A stretch of DNA of 64,000 nucleotides, taken from the NCBI GenBank assembly GCA_017467405.1, contig JAFTSH010000001.1, forward strand, positions 727,542 to 791,541, given 5' to 3'. The stretch's first letter is position 1, and each line of letters begins with the position of its first letter. Positions 17,707 through 25,994 of this stretch are shown in pieces. The position numbers were made by a program, and so were the translations under genes. The notes under the pieces are model-generated. The model saw nothing but the letters and a program-made list of their open reading frames with translations, was not told the origin of the DNA and did not search any database. This DNA is from Clostridia bacterium. Its GTDB lineage: Bacteria; Bacillota; Clostridia; Oscillospirales; Acutalibacteraceae.

Positions 17707-18385
17707 ATGGAAAAATTTCATTAAGGGTATCGTTAAAGAAAACCCTGTATTTGTTCTCGTTCTCGGAACCTGTCCGACACTCGCCGTAACAACATCGGTA
17801 ATTAATGCTCTCGGAATGGGTGCTGCGGCAGCCGTGGTATTGCTTGGTTCCAATATTGCCATTTCCGCTCTCAGAAATATTATACCTGATAAGGTGAGAA
17901 TACCTGCTTACATAGTAATAATTGCAAGCTTCGTTACCGTTGTTGAGATGATAATGCACGCCTATATCCCTGACCTTTATTCGGCCCTCGGTGTATATCT
18001 TGCTCTCATCGTTGTAAACTGCATAATTCTCGGACGTGCCGAAATGTATGCGAACAAAAATACGGTTGTTGATTCTGCAATTGATGCCCTCGGTATGGGC
18101 GTCGGCTTTACACTTGCTTTGTTCCTTATGTCAACCATACGCGAGGTTTTCGGCTCGGGAAGCTTTTGCGGTATTACGATACCGTTTATTTCTGAGTATA
18201 AAATTTCGATACTGACAGATGCGCCCGGCGGATTCCTAGTTTTCGGCATCTTGATTGCCGCCGTTAACTATTTTACCGATGGCAAGGGTGTCAAAAAGAA
18301 GAACTTTGGTTGCGTAGGATGCCCGTCTGCTGCCGCGTGTAAGCAATTAGGTTGCACGGGAGAGGGGGATGTTGCAAATGTTTAA
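17699..18385 (+). CDS. rnfE: Rnf complex subunit RnfE
   Basis: A 228-aa six-helix membrane subunit; NPVFVLVLGTCPTLAVTTS is the RnfE signature, where the Cys is a membrane iron ligand in solved Rnf/Nqr structures. LGVYLALIVVNCIILGRAE is the second half-repeat bearing the matching Cys. The tail carries four extra Cys (FGCVGCPSAAACKQLGC), an unusual addition. The ATG at 17699 lies 12 bp after AGGAGG. Confidence 0.95.
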   Translation: MSKWKNFIKGIVKENPVFVLVLGTCPTLAVTTSVINALGMGAAAAVVLLGSNIAISALRNIIPDKVRIPAYIVIIASFVTVVEMIMHAYIPDLYSALGVYLALIVVNCIILGRAEMYANKNTVVDSAIDALGMGVGFTLALFLMSTIREVFGSGSFCGITIPFISEYKISILTDAPGGFLVFGILIAAVNYFTDGKGVKKKNFGCVGCPSAAACKQLGCTGEGDVANV

Positions 18386-18971
18386 ATCTCTTCTGATCGT
18401 TCTGATGACGGCCGTCCTCGTTAATAACTACGTTCTCAAGCAGTTCCTCGGAATTTGTCCTTTCCTCGGCGTTTCCAAAAAACTTGATCAGGCAGTCGGC
18501 ATGGGCGTGTCGGTTACGTTTGTAATGCTGATGGCAACGGCTGTTACGTATCCGATACAGACTTTTTTGCTTGCACCGTTCGGACTTGAATACCTGCAGA
18601 CTATTGTATTTATTCTGGTAATTGCTTCTCTTGTTCAGCTCGTTGAAATAGTGCTGAAAAAGTATATTCCCGCTCTCAGTCGTTCGTTGGGAGTATATTT
18701 GCCCCTGATAACCACCAACTGTGCCGTGCTTGGCGTTACGCTTAATAACGTGAGCGACGGATACGATTTCGTTACGTCTATGGTAAGCTCGCTGGGCTGC
18801 GGACTTGGATTTTTGCTTGCCATGGTTCTGTTTGCCGGTGTAAGATCAAGGCTTGAAGAGGCAAATCCTCCAAAGGCTTTTCAAGGTCTGCCGATCATCC
18901 TCACGGCTGCATCTATCGTTTCGCTTTCGTTTATGGGTTTTGACGGAATAATTGAAAATCTGTTTTCTTAA
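18378..18971 (+). CDS. rnfA: Rnf complex subunit RnfA
   Basis: A 197-aa six-helix subunit, homologous to RnfE but inverted in the membrane. LVNNYVLKQFLGICPFLGVSKK carries the Cys iron ligand, and LGVYLPLITTNCAVLGV carries the second. I prefer ATG at 18378: the GGGAGAGGGGG site is about 10 bp upstream, whereas ATG at 18369 is only one base from it. It overlaps the rnfE end by 8 bp. Confidence 0.95.
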   Translation: MFKSLLIVLMTAVLVNNYVLKQFLGICPFLGVSKKLDQAVGMGVSVTFVMLMATAVTYPIQTFLLAPFGLEYLQTIVFILVIASLVQLVEIVLKKYIPALSRSLGVYLPLITTNCAVLGVTLNNVSDGYDFVTSMVSSLGCGLGFLLAMVLFAGVRSRLEEANPPKAFQGLPIILTAASIVSLSFMGFDGIIENLFS

Positions 18972-18983
18972 GGAGGTATCGCG

Positions 18984-19796
18984 TTGAGTGGTGTTATTAT
19001 TGCTGTTGCAATTGTGACGGGAGTTGGCCTGCTTTGCTCTGCGGTACTTGTTGTTGCCTCAAAATTCATGACGGTCAGCGTCGATGAAAAAGAGTCGTTG
19101 ATACGCGAGATTCTTCCGGGCGTAAACTGCGGAGCCTGCGGATATTCCGGCTGTGATATGTATGCAAAGGCTTTGGCATCCGACCCGTCGGTTGCGGTCA
19201 ATCTCTGTATTCCCGGTGCCGATTCGGTGTCGCGTGAAATATCAACGATACTTGGTGTCAAGCACGAAGACGTTGTTGAAAAGGTAGCGGTGATGCGTTG
19301 TAACGGGGTTTGCGGTGCCAAAAAAGAAAAGCATCATTACGTAGGAATCGAAAGCTGCAGTGCCGCTAAACAGCTGTTCGGCGGTCAGGGCGCCTGCACT
19401 TACGGATGTATAGGATTCGGAGATTGTGCCGCTGCTTGTCCGGTAAATGCGATCGACGTGTTTAACGGTATTGCGCATATTGATGGACGCGACTGTATCG
19501 GATGCGGACTTTGCGTTTCAAAATGCCCTAACGGTGTCATTCGGGTAATACCCGCTGCATCAAAGGTGGTTGTTGTCTGCAGTAATCACGATAAGGGAGC
19601 CGCTGCACGAAAAAAGTGTGCAAACGGATGTATCGGATGCAAAAAATGTGAAACCAATTGCCCGTCCGAAGCAATTACAGTTACAGGTAATCTTGCTGAA
19701 ATTGACTATAGCAAGTGTGATAATTGCGGGGCTTGTGTAAGTAACTGTCCGATAGGATGTATCGCATACGAAGACTCATCGTGCAGATATTATTAA
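18984..19796 (+). CDS. rnfB: Rnf complex subunit RnfB, ferredoxin-side iron-sulfur protein
   Basis: A 270-aa protein with an N-terminal membrane helix, the RnfB motif CGACGYSGCDMYAKAL (about residues 48-63) and ferredoxin-like clusters: CTYGCIGFGDCAAACP, CIGCGLCVSKCP, CIGCKKCETNCP and CDNCGACVSNCP. It takes electrons from reduced ferredoxin into the complex, which couples their flow to NAD+ with Na+ or H+ pumping. Start is TTG at 18984, six bases after AAGGAGG. It ends the operon. Confidence 0.95.
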   Translation: MSGVIIAVAIVTGVGLLCSAVLVVASKFMTVSVDEKESLIREILPGVNCGACGYSGCDMYAKALASDPSVAVNLCIPGADSVSREISTILGVKHEDVVEKVAVMRCNGVCGAKKEKHHYVGIESCSAAKQLFGGQGACTYGCIGFGDCAAACPVNAIDVFNGIAHIDGRDCIGCGLCVSKCPNGVIRVIPAASKVVVVCSNHDKGAAARKKCANGCIGCKKCETNCPSEAITVTGNLAEIDYSKCDNCGACVSNCPIGCIAYEDSSCRYY

Positions 19797-19812
19797 TACG
19801 TCATTTAATCAG

Positions 19813-19843
19813 AACCAGACAGTTTTAATGTCTGGTTTTGGTT
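19813..19843 (+). terminator. Terminator after rnfB
   Basis: AACCAGACA and TGTCTGGTT form a 9-bp stem followed by a T-rich tract. Confidence 0.7.
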
Positions 19844-19902
19844 TCAGGTTTAGGAATGTATATCCGTTTGTGTTGTTTAATCACAATTAGGCAGGTGTAA
19901 GC

Positions 19903-20412
19903 TTGAAAGAATACAGTATTATTCGTTCTTCGCGACGTACGGTTTGCGTGGAGGTCAATAGAACGGGCGTAATTATACGAGGACCGTTTAATCTTACGGA
20001 TAATGAGGCCGAAAGAATATATCGCAGCAGGGAAGAGTGGATAATCAAAACCAAAGAAAAGTTTTCAGCGCGTCGGGATCCGTTTGAGATGAGTAACAGT
20101 GAAAAAGAGCAGCTGAGACGTCTTGCAAAAGAGTATATCCCGTCAAGAGTTACCGAGTACGCAAACCGATTTGGGTTTGAGTATACCAAAGTGCGCATAG
20201 GTTCTGCAAAAACGCGTTGGGGTAGTTGTTCCGCAAAAGGCACGCTGAGCTTTTCTCTGTATCTTATGAGATATCCCGTCGAATGTATCGATGCGGTGAT
20301 TCTTCACGAGTTGGTGCATACGCGACAACGAAATCACAAAGCGGGATTTTATAATGAACTCCTGAGATTGATGCCTGACTATTACGAAAGAGTAAAGGTG
20401 CTTGGAAAATAA
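19903..20412 (+). CDS. YgjP-like (DUF45/M48-type) metallopeptidase domain protein
   Basis: A 169-aa protein with the YgjP signature: TRWGSCSAKGTLSFSLYLMRYP followed by the zinc motif HELVHTRQRNH at about residues 138-148 (HExxH plus third ligand). Substrates of the family are not established. The start is TTG at 19903 behind AGGTG. It is shorter than typical members (about 230 aa), lacking some N-terminal sequence. It stands between the rnf terminator and the GTPase promoter. Confidence 0.85.
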   Translation: MKEYSIIRSSRRTVCVEVNRTGVIIRGPFNLTDNEAERIYRSREEWIIKTKEKFSARRDPFEMSNSEKEQLRRLAKEYIPSRVTEYANRFGFEYTKVRIGSAKTRWGSCSAKGTLSFSLYLMRYPVECIDAVILHELVHTRQRNHKAGFYNELLRLMPDYYERVKVLGK

Positions 20413-20441
20413 CAAAACTGTAGGTAATCCAAATGCAAATA

Positions 20442-20470
20442 TTGAAAATCTTTTGCGACGGTGGTATAAT
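20442..20470 (+). promoter_or_regulatory. SigA promoter of the G3E GTPase genes
   Basis: TTGAAA (20442-20447), 17-bp spacer, TATAAT (20465-20470), 33 bp before the start codon. I saw no clear Zur-type palindrome. Confidence 0.75.
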
Positions 20471-20503
20471 ATAAAGCAATTTGATACAAAGGGTGTATGA
20501 ATT

Positions 20504-21697
20504 ATGACTAAGATAGATGTTTTTTCGGGATTTCTCGGTGCTGGTAAAACCACGCTTATATCCAAGCTCATCAAGGAAGCCTATGCAGGAGAAAAGCTGG
20601 TGCTCATTGAAAACGAGTTCGGTGAAATCGGCATAGACGGCGGATTTCTTAAAGATGCCGGAGTAGAGATAACCGAGATGAATTCAGGCTGCATATGCTG
20701 CTCGCTTGTCGGAGATTTCGGCCGTGCTCTTCAAAAGGTGCTTGTTGATTTTGCGCCCGATCGTATAATCATCGAGCCGTCTGGTGTCGGTAAGCTTAGT
20801 GACGTTATGCGTGCCGTGAAAGATGCCGGCGGTGACGCCGTTCTTAACGGTTTTACGACTGTGGTTGACGCCAAGAAATGCCGTATGTATATGAAGAATT
20901 TCGGTGAATTCTTTAACGATCAGGTTGAGAATGCCGGAACGATTATTCTCAGCCACACTGCACAGATAAGTGATCATAAGCTCGAGGAGTGCGTAGATTT
21001 GCTTCGTGAGCACAATAAAGACGCTGTTATTGTTACAACCGATTGGAATGAGCTTGACGGTAAGGCTTTGCTTTCTGCAATCGAGCGTGAGGATACGCTT
21101 GAGGCGCAGCTCCAACTGCTTCACGACGAAGAAATATGTCCCGAATGTGGTGGACATCATCACGGTCATCACGACCACGATCACGAAGACGGTGAGTGCT
21201 GCTGCCACGAGCATCATGAACACCATCATGAGCATCACCACGAGCACGATGATCATTGCGAGTGCGGATGCCACGATCATGAGCACCATGATGACGAGCA
21301 CCACGACCACGATGAGGAATGTGCCTGCGGATGTCACGAACATCATCACGAGCATGACGAGGAATGTACCTGCGGATGCCATGATCACGATTACGAACAC
21401 CATCATCACCACCATCATGCCGATGAGGTTTTCACAAGCTGGGGTAAGGAGACGACCGTAGGTTTTACTGCCGGGTTTATTAAAGATGCACTTGAGGCGT
21501 TGCTTGATGATGAAAAATACGGTATTGTTCTTCGTGCAAAGGGTATTGTGCCGTGTACCGATGGCGGATGGATTCATTTTGATTACGTGCCCGGTGAGCC
21601 CGATGTGCGCAAAGGCAGTGCCGGTGTTATCGGACGGCTTTGTGTAATCGGTTCAAAGCTTGACGAAAATGCACTTTCGGAGCTTTTCGGTATTTAA
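20504..21697 (+). CDS. CobW/G3E-family GTPase with His/Cys-rich metal-binding insert
   Basis: A 397-aa metallochaperone-type GTPase (COG0523). Walker A is GFLGAGKTT, followed by ENEFGEIGIDG and the metal-binding CxCC in NSGCICCSL (about residues 64-72). The guanine-binding NKxD is replaced by LSHTAQ, as in the SRTQ subfamily. Residues about 212-306 are a long insert very rich in His, Asp, Glu and Cys, with three repeats of the CxCGCH type and a terminal run of seven His. A CobW C-terminal domain follows. The insert should bind several zinc, nickel or cobalt ions. An adjacent second G3E gene suggests a joint metal-allocation role; zinc is the best guess. Confidence 0.9.
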   Translation: MTKIDVFSGFLGAGKTTLISKLIKEAYAGEKLVLIENEFGEIGIDGGFLKDAGVEITEMNSGCICCSLVGDFGRALQKVLVDFAPDRIIIEPSGVGKLSDVMRAVKDAGGDAVLNGFTTVVDAKKCRMYMKNFGEFFNDQVENAGTIILSHTAQISDHKLEECVDLLREHNKDAVIVTTDWNELDGKALLSAIEREDTLEAQLQLLHDEEICPECGGHHHGHHDHDHEDGECCCHEHHEHHHEHHHEHDDHCECGCHDHEHHDDEHHDHDEECACGCHEHHHEHDEECTCGCHDHDYEHHHHHHHADEVFTSWGKETTVGFTAGFIKDALEALLDDEKYGIVLRAKGIVPCTDGGWIHFDYVPGEPDVRKGSAGVIGRLCVIGSKLDENALSELFGI

Positions 21698-21711
21698 GAG
21701 GTGATTGAGAT

Positions 21712-22653
21712 ATGGAAATACCCGTATATCTGTTTACAGGTTTTTTAGAAGCCGGAAAGACCAGCTTTATACAGGAAACGCTTGAGGACAAGCGTTTTAA
21801 CGGCGGTGAACGCACCCTCGTTCTGATGTGTGAAGACGGTGAGGTGGAATACGATCCTTCACGCTTTGCCGGAAAGAACGTCACTATCGTTCCGATCGAG
21901 AACGAATCGGAGCTGAACAGTGAATATCTTGCCGGATTAGCGTCAAAGTGCCGTGCAAAGCAGGTGTTGGTTGAATATAACGGTATGTGGATGCTCGACA
22001 GCCTTTACAGAGGTATGCCCGAAAACTGGGTTATATATCAGGAGATGTTCTTCGCGGATGCAAATACGATCCTCAGCTATAACGCCAATATGCGGCAGTT
22101 GGTTGTCGATAAGCTTACCAGTTGTGAAATAGCTATATTTAATCGCGCAAAGGCCGATTTTGATAAAATGGCGCTTCATAAACTCGTGCGCGGTGTTTCG
22201 AAACGCAGTGCTATCGCTTATGAGTATGAAGACGGAAGGGCAGAGCAGGACGACATTGAAGATCCGCTTCCGTTTGACATCAACGCACCTGTCGTTGAGA
22301 TCAAGGATGCCGATTATGCCTTGTTTTATCGTGATCTTATGGACGAAATGGAGAAATACGACGGCAAGACAGTTTCGTTCAAAGGCCTGATTGCCTTTAA
22401 TAAAAAACTTGCCAAGGGCGAATTCGTCGCCGGACGCCACGTTATGACCTGTTGCGTTGACGATATAAACTATTTCGGTATGATTTGCCGATCAGCTTCG
22501 ACCGATGGGTTTGAAACGGGTGATTGGCTTATGATTACCGGTAAGCTTTCCGTTGAATATAACAAGCTTTACGGACAAAAAGGCCCCGTAATCAAGGTTA
22601 TGTCTGCACAAAAAGCCGAGGCACCTGAAGAAGCTGTTGCAACCTTCTATTGA
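21712..22653 (+). CDS. G3E-type GTPase joined to a TIGR03943-like domain
   Basis: A 313-aa protein. The N-terminal half has Walker A TGFLEAGKTS, as in G3E GTPases, but no CxCC motif (LVLMCEDGEVEY stands in its place). The C-terminal 120 residues (YDGKTVSFKGLIAFNKKLAKGEFVAGRHVMTCCVDDINYFG... LSVEYNKLYGQKGPVIKV) resemble the OB-like domain of TIGR03943/YcgQ proteins, which elsewhere pair with a YcgR-type permease. The gene starts 14 bp after the His-rich GTPase. A metal-handling role is inferred from that pairing. No permease gene is nearby. Confidence 0.75.
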   Translation: MEIPVYLFTGFLEAGKTSFIQETLEDKRFNGGERTLVLMCEDGEVEYDPSRFAGKNVTIVPIENESELNSEYLAGLASKCRAKQVLVEYNGMWMLDSLYRGMPENWVIYQEMFFADANTILSYNANMRQLVVDKLTSCEIAIFNRAKADFDKMALHKLVRGVSKRSAIAYEYEDGRAEQDDIEDPLPFDINAPVVEIKDADYALFYRDLMDEMEKYDGKTVSFKGLIAFNKKLAKGEFVAGRHVMTCCVDDINYFGMICRSASTDGFETGDWLMITGKLSVEYNKLYGQKGPVIKVMSAQKAEAPEEAVATFY

Positions 22654-22674
22654 TTTTATTTAGGGTGACGCTGT

Positions 22675-23121
22675 ATGAAAATGCTTATTCAAAGGGTCAA
22701 TAACGCTTCTGTAACGGTTGATGAACAGAAGATATCTGAAATAGGTAAAGGTCTTCTCGTTTTGGTCGGAATCGAGTCGGAAGATAATGAAGCTGTCGTT
22801 GATCGTTTGACACGAAAGCTCGTAGGACTCAGAATATTTGCCGACGGTGAGGGAAAAACCAATCTGTCACTTTCTGATGTTGGTGGAGAGCTGCTTATGG
22901 TATCACAGTTCACACTGTGTGCAGACTGTAAAAAAGGGTTTAGACCGTCGTTTACTGGTGCTGCGGCTCCGGATAAGGCTTTACACCTTTTTGACAGAGC
23001 TGTCGATTTTTGCCGCAAAAGTAACGTCAGAGTTTTTACGGGTGAGTTCGGTGCCGATATGAAGGTATCCCTTTTAAACGACGGCCCCTTCACCGTGATT
23101 CTCGACAGCCGAGATATATAG
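22675..23121 (+). CDS. dtd: D-aminoacyl-tRNA deacylase
   Basis: A 148-aa protein of standard length that hydrolyses D-amino acids (and glycine mischarged on tRNA-Ala) from tRNA. MVSQFTLCADCKKGFRPSFTGAA contains the SQFTL active-site motif and LLNDGPFTVILDS the second, cis-Pro-bearing GPFT motif. It begins 21 bp after the second GTPase and ends at a terminator. Confidence 0.96.
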   Translation: MKMLIQRVNNASVTVDEQKISEIGKGLLVLVGIESEDNEAVVDRLTRKLVGLRIFADGEGKTNLSLSDVGGELLMVSQFTLCADCKKGFRPSFTGAAAPDKALHLFDRAVDFCRKSNVRVFTGEFGADMKVSLLNDGPFTVILDSRDI

Positions 23122-23132
23122 AATATTAAACG

Positions 23133-23156
23133 AAGCCGGACTTTTGTCCGGCTTTT
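23133..23156. terminator. Terminator between dtd and sigG
   Basis: AAGCCGGAC and GTCCGGCTT form a 9-bp stem with TTTT loop between convergent genes; T residues follow on the plus strand. Confidence 0.8.
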
Positions 23157-23163
23157 GAAATAA

Positions 23164-23937
23164 TTACCGCGTTTCTCCGTTTCGTATGCGGTCTAATGCG
23201 CTTTTTTCGAGTCTTGAAACCTGCGCCTGCGAGATACCTATCTCGTTAGCTACCTCAATTTGTGTCATTCCTGCGATAAAGCGTAGCGAAAGTATCTTTT
23301 TTTCTCGCTCGCCGAGTGCCGAAATAGATTCTCTTATGCACAGCTCGTCTATCCAATCCGAATCTCCGCCGTCACCTAACTGATCCATAACGTAAATTGT
23401 GTCTCCGCCGTCCGAATACACGGGCTCATACAGTGATACGGGCTCAACGATGCTTTCTAAAGCAAAAACGACGTCTTCACGTTGAACGTTCATATCCGAA
23501 GCAATCTCTTCTATGGTCGGTTCACGCTGAAGAGAGGCGATAAGTTTTTCCTTTGATTGCATTGCCCGGTACGCCGTGTCCCGCATACTTCTCGATACTC
23601 TTACTGCATTATTGTCGCGAAGATACCTTCTTATCTCACCGATTATCATTGGTACGGCATAGGTTGAAAAACGAACGTCAAGCGTCAAATCAAAATTATC
23701 GATCGCTTTTATCAGTCCTATGCATCCTACCTGAAACAGGTCGTCGGGATTTTCTCCTCTGTTTGAAAATCGTTGTATCGATGACAGTACCAATCTCAGA
23801 TTGCCTTCGATAAGTTCGTTGCGCGCAGCATTGTCGCCTCCTCTTGCGAGCCTTAAAAGCTCAAGCTTCCTTTGTTCGGGTATTACCTTGATCTTCGAGG
23901 TATTCACACCGCAAATCTCAACTTTTCCGTATTGCAT
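23164..23937 (-). CDS. sigG: RNA polymerase sigma-G factor, late forespore sporulation
   Basis: A 257-aa sigma-70 factor. The N terminus KVEICGVNTSKIKVIP is a SigG hallmark. Region 2 (NLRLVLSSIQRFSNRGENPDDLFQVGCIGLIKAIDNFD and RFSTYAVPMIIGEIRRYLRDNNAVRVSRSMRD) and region 4 (MTQIEVANEIGISQAQVSRLEKSALDRI) are close to SigG of Bacillus and Clostridium. It shows the organism forms endospores. The usual neighbours spoIIGA and sigE are absent here. The start follows GAGGAAAGGGG. Confidence 0.95.
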   Translation of the reverse strand: MQYGKVEICGVNTSKIKVIPEQRKLELLRLARGGDNAARNELIEGNLRLVLSSIQRFSNRGENPDDLFQVGCIGLIKAIDNFDLTLDVRFSTYAVPMIIGEIRRYLRDNNAVRVSRSMRDTAYRAMQSKEKLIASLQREPTIEEIASDMNVQREDVVFALESIVEPVSLYEPVYSDGGDTIYVMDQLGDGGDSDWIDELCIRESISALGEREKKILSLRFIAGMTQIEVANEIGISQAQVSRLEKSALDRIRNGETR

Positions 23938-24083
23938 ATACGCGCCCCTTTCCTCTTAAATTATTGCCTGAGGGCGGGTTGCGAATTCAGCAATAGGAAA
24001 ATTTATAATTTTTTAACAATGAAATCTATACAAAACAGAAAAAGTGTGTTACAATGTCAACATTAACTTAACAGGAGTCAGAT

Positions 24084-24863
24084 ATGAATACTCAAGCATA
24101 TGAAAAAATAATTGAACTTTTAACTCCTGCACTCGAAAAGTGCAAACTCTCGGCATTCGATCTCGGTGAGGACGAAAACAAAAAGAGAGCGTGGAAGAAT
24201 GAGCGTCACGCAGTAATGGTTGATTATCTTGAGGACAAGCAGCAGTTTGTTCTTCTCGTGGCAGCCTTAGAGGACGGAGAGCCTTCAAGCACGTGGTCAA
24301 CCTCTTCGGCGTGGCTCTTTACCGATTCCTCCGACGATCGCGACGTTCGTTCGATTGCGAGTGATTTTTCGGATTCCGTATGTGATCTTTCGGGTGTAAA
24401 AACCGTTGTGAGAGCTTCCGGTTCTTCCGTGGTTTCCGGTCCTTCGAAGGTCAAGGACGGCGAGGATATTACCCCTGAAGGTTTTGCTCAGAAGCTTCTT
24501 GCCGTATTTCCCTTCCTTAAAGAGACCTACGCTTCCGAAATTGCCGAAAAGGGCGAGTTCCTTTACGTTGATTTCTTCGAAAGATATGTAGTACCTGCCG
24601 TACGCGAGGTAATTGAAAAGAACGATCGCAAAAAGTGTGAAAAGCTTTTCGATATGTTCAATACCGTATATGTGTTCGGTACTGCAGAAACACGAGCAGC
24701 GCTTACGTTTGTAGTAATCGCAGGAGCGGTAGGCGGCGACGCGGAGCTTCGCAGCAGGGTAGACGGTTACGTCGAAAAGCACACCTATCTTCGCCTTGTT
24801 ATGCCTCCCGTGTATAACCGCGCACAGAAGGCGGCAAAAAAGGCGGCAAATAAAAAGAACTGA
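24084..24863 (+). CDS. Conserved hypothetical protein
   Basis: A 259-aa acidic soluble protein that I do not recognise with certainty. The N-terminal 110 residues are rich in Ser and Asp (WSTSSAWLFTDSSDDRD). The second half (ITPEGFAQKLLAVFPFLKETYASEIAEKGEFLYVDFFERYVVPAVREVI) looks helical and recalls DUF7674-type domains. The tail is Lys/Ala-rich. No signal peptide or membrane helix is visible. It starts with ATG after CAGGAG and ends at a terminator, so it is probably monocistronic. Confidence 0.7.
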   Translation: MNTQAYEKIIELLTPALEKCKLSAFDLGEDENKKRAWKNERHAVMVDYLEDKQQFVLLVAALEDGEPSSTWSTSSAWLFTDSSDDRDVRSIASDFSDSVCDLSGVKTVVRASGSSVVSGPSKVKDGEDITPEGFAQKLLAVFPFLKETYASEIAEKGEFLYVDFFERYVVPAVREVIEKNDRKKCEKLFDMFNTVYVFGTAETRAALTFVVIAGAVGGDAELRSRVDGYVEKHTYLRLVMPPVYNRAQKAAKKAANKKN

Positions 24864-24876
24864 TTACAATTTATTC

Positions 24877-24904
24877 AGCGGCGGATTCTTCTGCCGCTTT
24901 TTTG
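24877..24904 (+). terminator. Terminator after the 24.1-kb gene
   Basis: AGCGGC and GCCGCT pair across a short loop and are followed by six T residues. Confidence 0.7.
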
Positions 24905-24918
24905 TGAAGGTGAATTAA

Positions 24919-25938
24919 ATGACTTCGGGATTTGAAAAGAAAAAGAGTGAAAAGGGATATAAATGGGCTGGAACGGCGTTGTCCGCTTTGGTTGTATTCT
25001 TGGTTGTGTTCGTTGCTTTGTTCATTTTTAAAGGTCCTTTCAGTAGCGGAAATCTTTCGGTATCCGGCCTTTGCGGCAATCTCTCTATGGGAGGGCGCGT
25101 TGCTGATTTTTCCGGTGAGGTTTACTATTCCGGCCAGGATGGAATTTATTCTGTGAATCAGAACGGCACCGCTACCAAGGTTGCCGACGGTAAGGCTTTG
25201 TCGCTTAACGTTGAAAAAAACTTTTTGTACTACGTTGAGAACGGCAAGCTGACCGTTCTCAAAAATATGGTATCTGCTTCTGTTCTTGCCGACGATTGTG
25301 CATCTGTCAGCGTCAACGGCAGCTGGATTTACTATACCGATTCAAAAGGTCAGCTTTATAAAATGACAACGTCCGGCACCGGTGTCAGAAGGATCGGCGA
25401 CGTCGTTGTTAAGGGAACGTTTGCGGTTGATTCCGGTTATGTTTACTATACCGATGACCGCGGTCTCGTTAAGATCCGTACTAACGGACTTAAGGACACG
25501 GAGGTCATTCTCGCCGACGACTGTACGGGTTATTTTGCGTATTACAATTACGTAATCTACTATCAGACCGCTGAGGGTGTAAAGTCGATGAGTGCAGATA
25601 ACGGTTCGGGAAAGACCCTGCGTTCCGACAGTCAGCTTTTCAACTACGGCAATAACAAGTTCGTATATTTGTCACAAGAAGGAATATGTGTAGTTGACAA
25701 CGCAACCGATGCGCAGCAGGTAAAGGTTCTCAAGACTGAGACTGTTCCGACTGCACTGTATATCACTACGTCGGGAGTATGGTATGACACTGCAGACGGC
25801 ACGCTTAAGTTTGTTGAATTTCCGTCGGCGGATTCAACCGATACGGAATCCGAAGCCTTGTCGGAAGTAAGTACGAGCGATGAAGCCGAAAGCGTTGTTT
25901 CTTCTGACTCGTCGGTGCTCTCATCCGTTGTCGAGTGA
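24919..25938 (+). CDS. Membrane-anchored DUF5050-type beta-propeller protein
   Basis: A 339-aa protein with one N-terminal membrane helix (about residues 16-37) and an outer domain built of short repeats such as VYYSGQDGIYSVNQNG, WIYYTDSKGQLYKMTTSG and VYYTDDRGLVKIRTNG, each about 40 residues. This is the pattern of DUF5050 beta-propellers. A Ser/Glu/Asp-rich tail (about 310-339) follows. Function unknown; an extracytoplasmic binding or sensing role is possible. A weak AAAACC/GGTTTT hairpin lies after the stop. Confidence 0.75.
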   Translation: MTSGFEKKKSEKGYKWAGTALSALVVFLVVFVALFIFKGPFSSGNLSVSGLCGNLSMGGRVADFSGEVYYSGQDGIYSVNQNGTATKVADGKALSLNVEKNFLYYVENGKLTVLKNMVSASVLADDCASVSVNGSWIYYTDSKGQLYKMTTSGTGVRRIGDVVVKGTFAVDSGYVYYTDDRGLVKIRTNGLKDTEVILADDCTGYFAYYNYVIYYQTAEGVKSMSADNGSGKTLRSDSQLFNYGNNKFVYLSQEGICVVDNATDAQQVKVLKTETVPTALYITTSGVWYDTADGTLKFVEFPSADSTDTESEALSEVSTSDEAESVVSSDSSVLSSVVE

Positions 25939-25994
25939 GGTTACAGGCTCGGCAAGAAAACCCGATTTGGTTTTGGTTTTAGAGGTGTTGCAAT

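Noticed and set aside
20684..21577. Minus-strand frame encoding a hydrophobic, membrane-like protein
   Set aside because: The apparent helices (Met/Val/Ile runs) are the complement of the His/Asp/Glu codons of the metal-binding insert.
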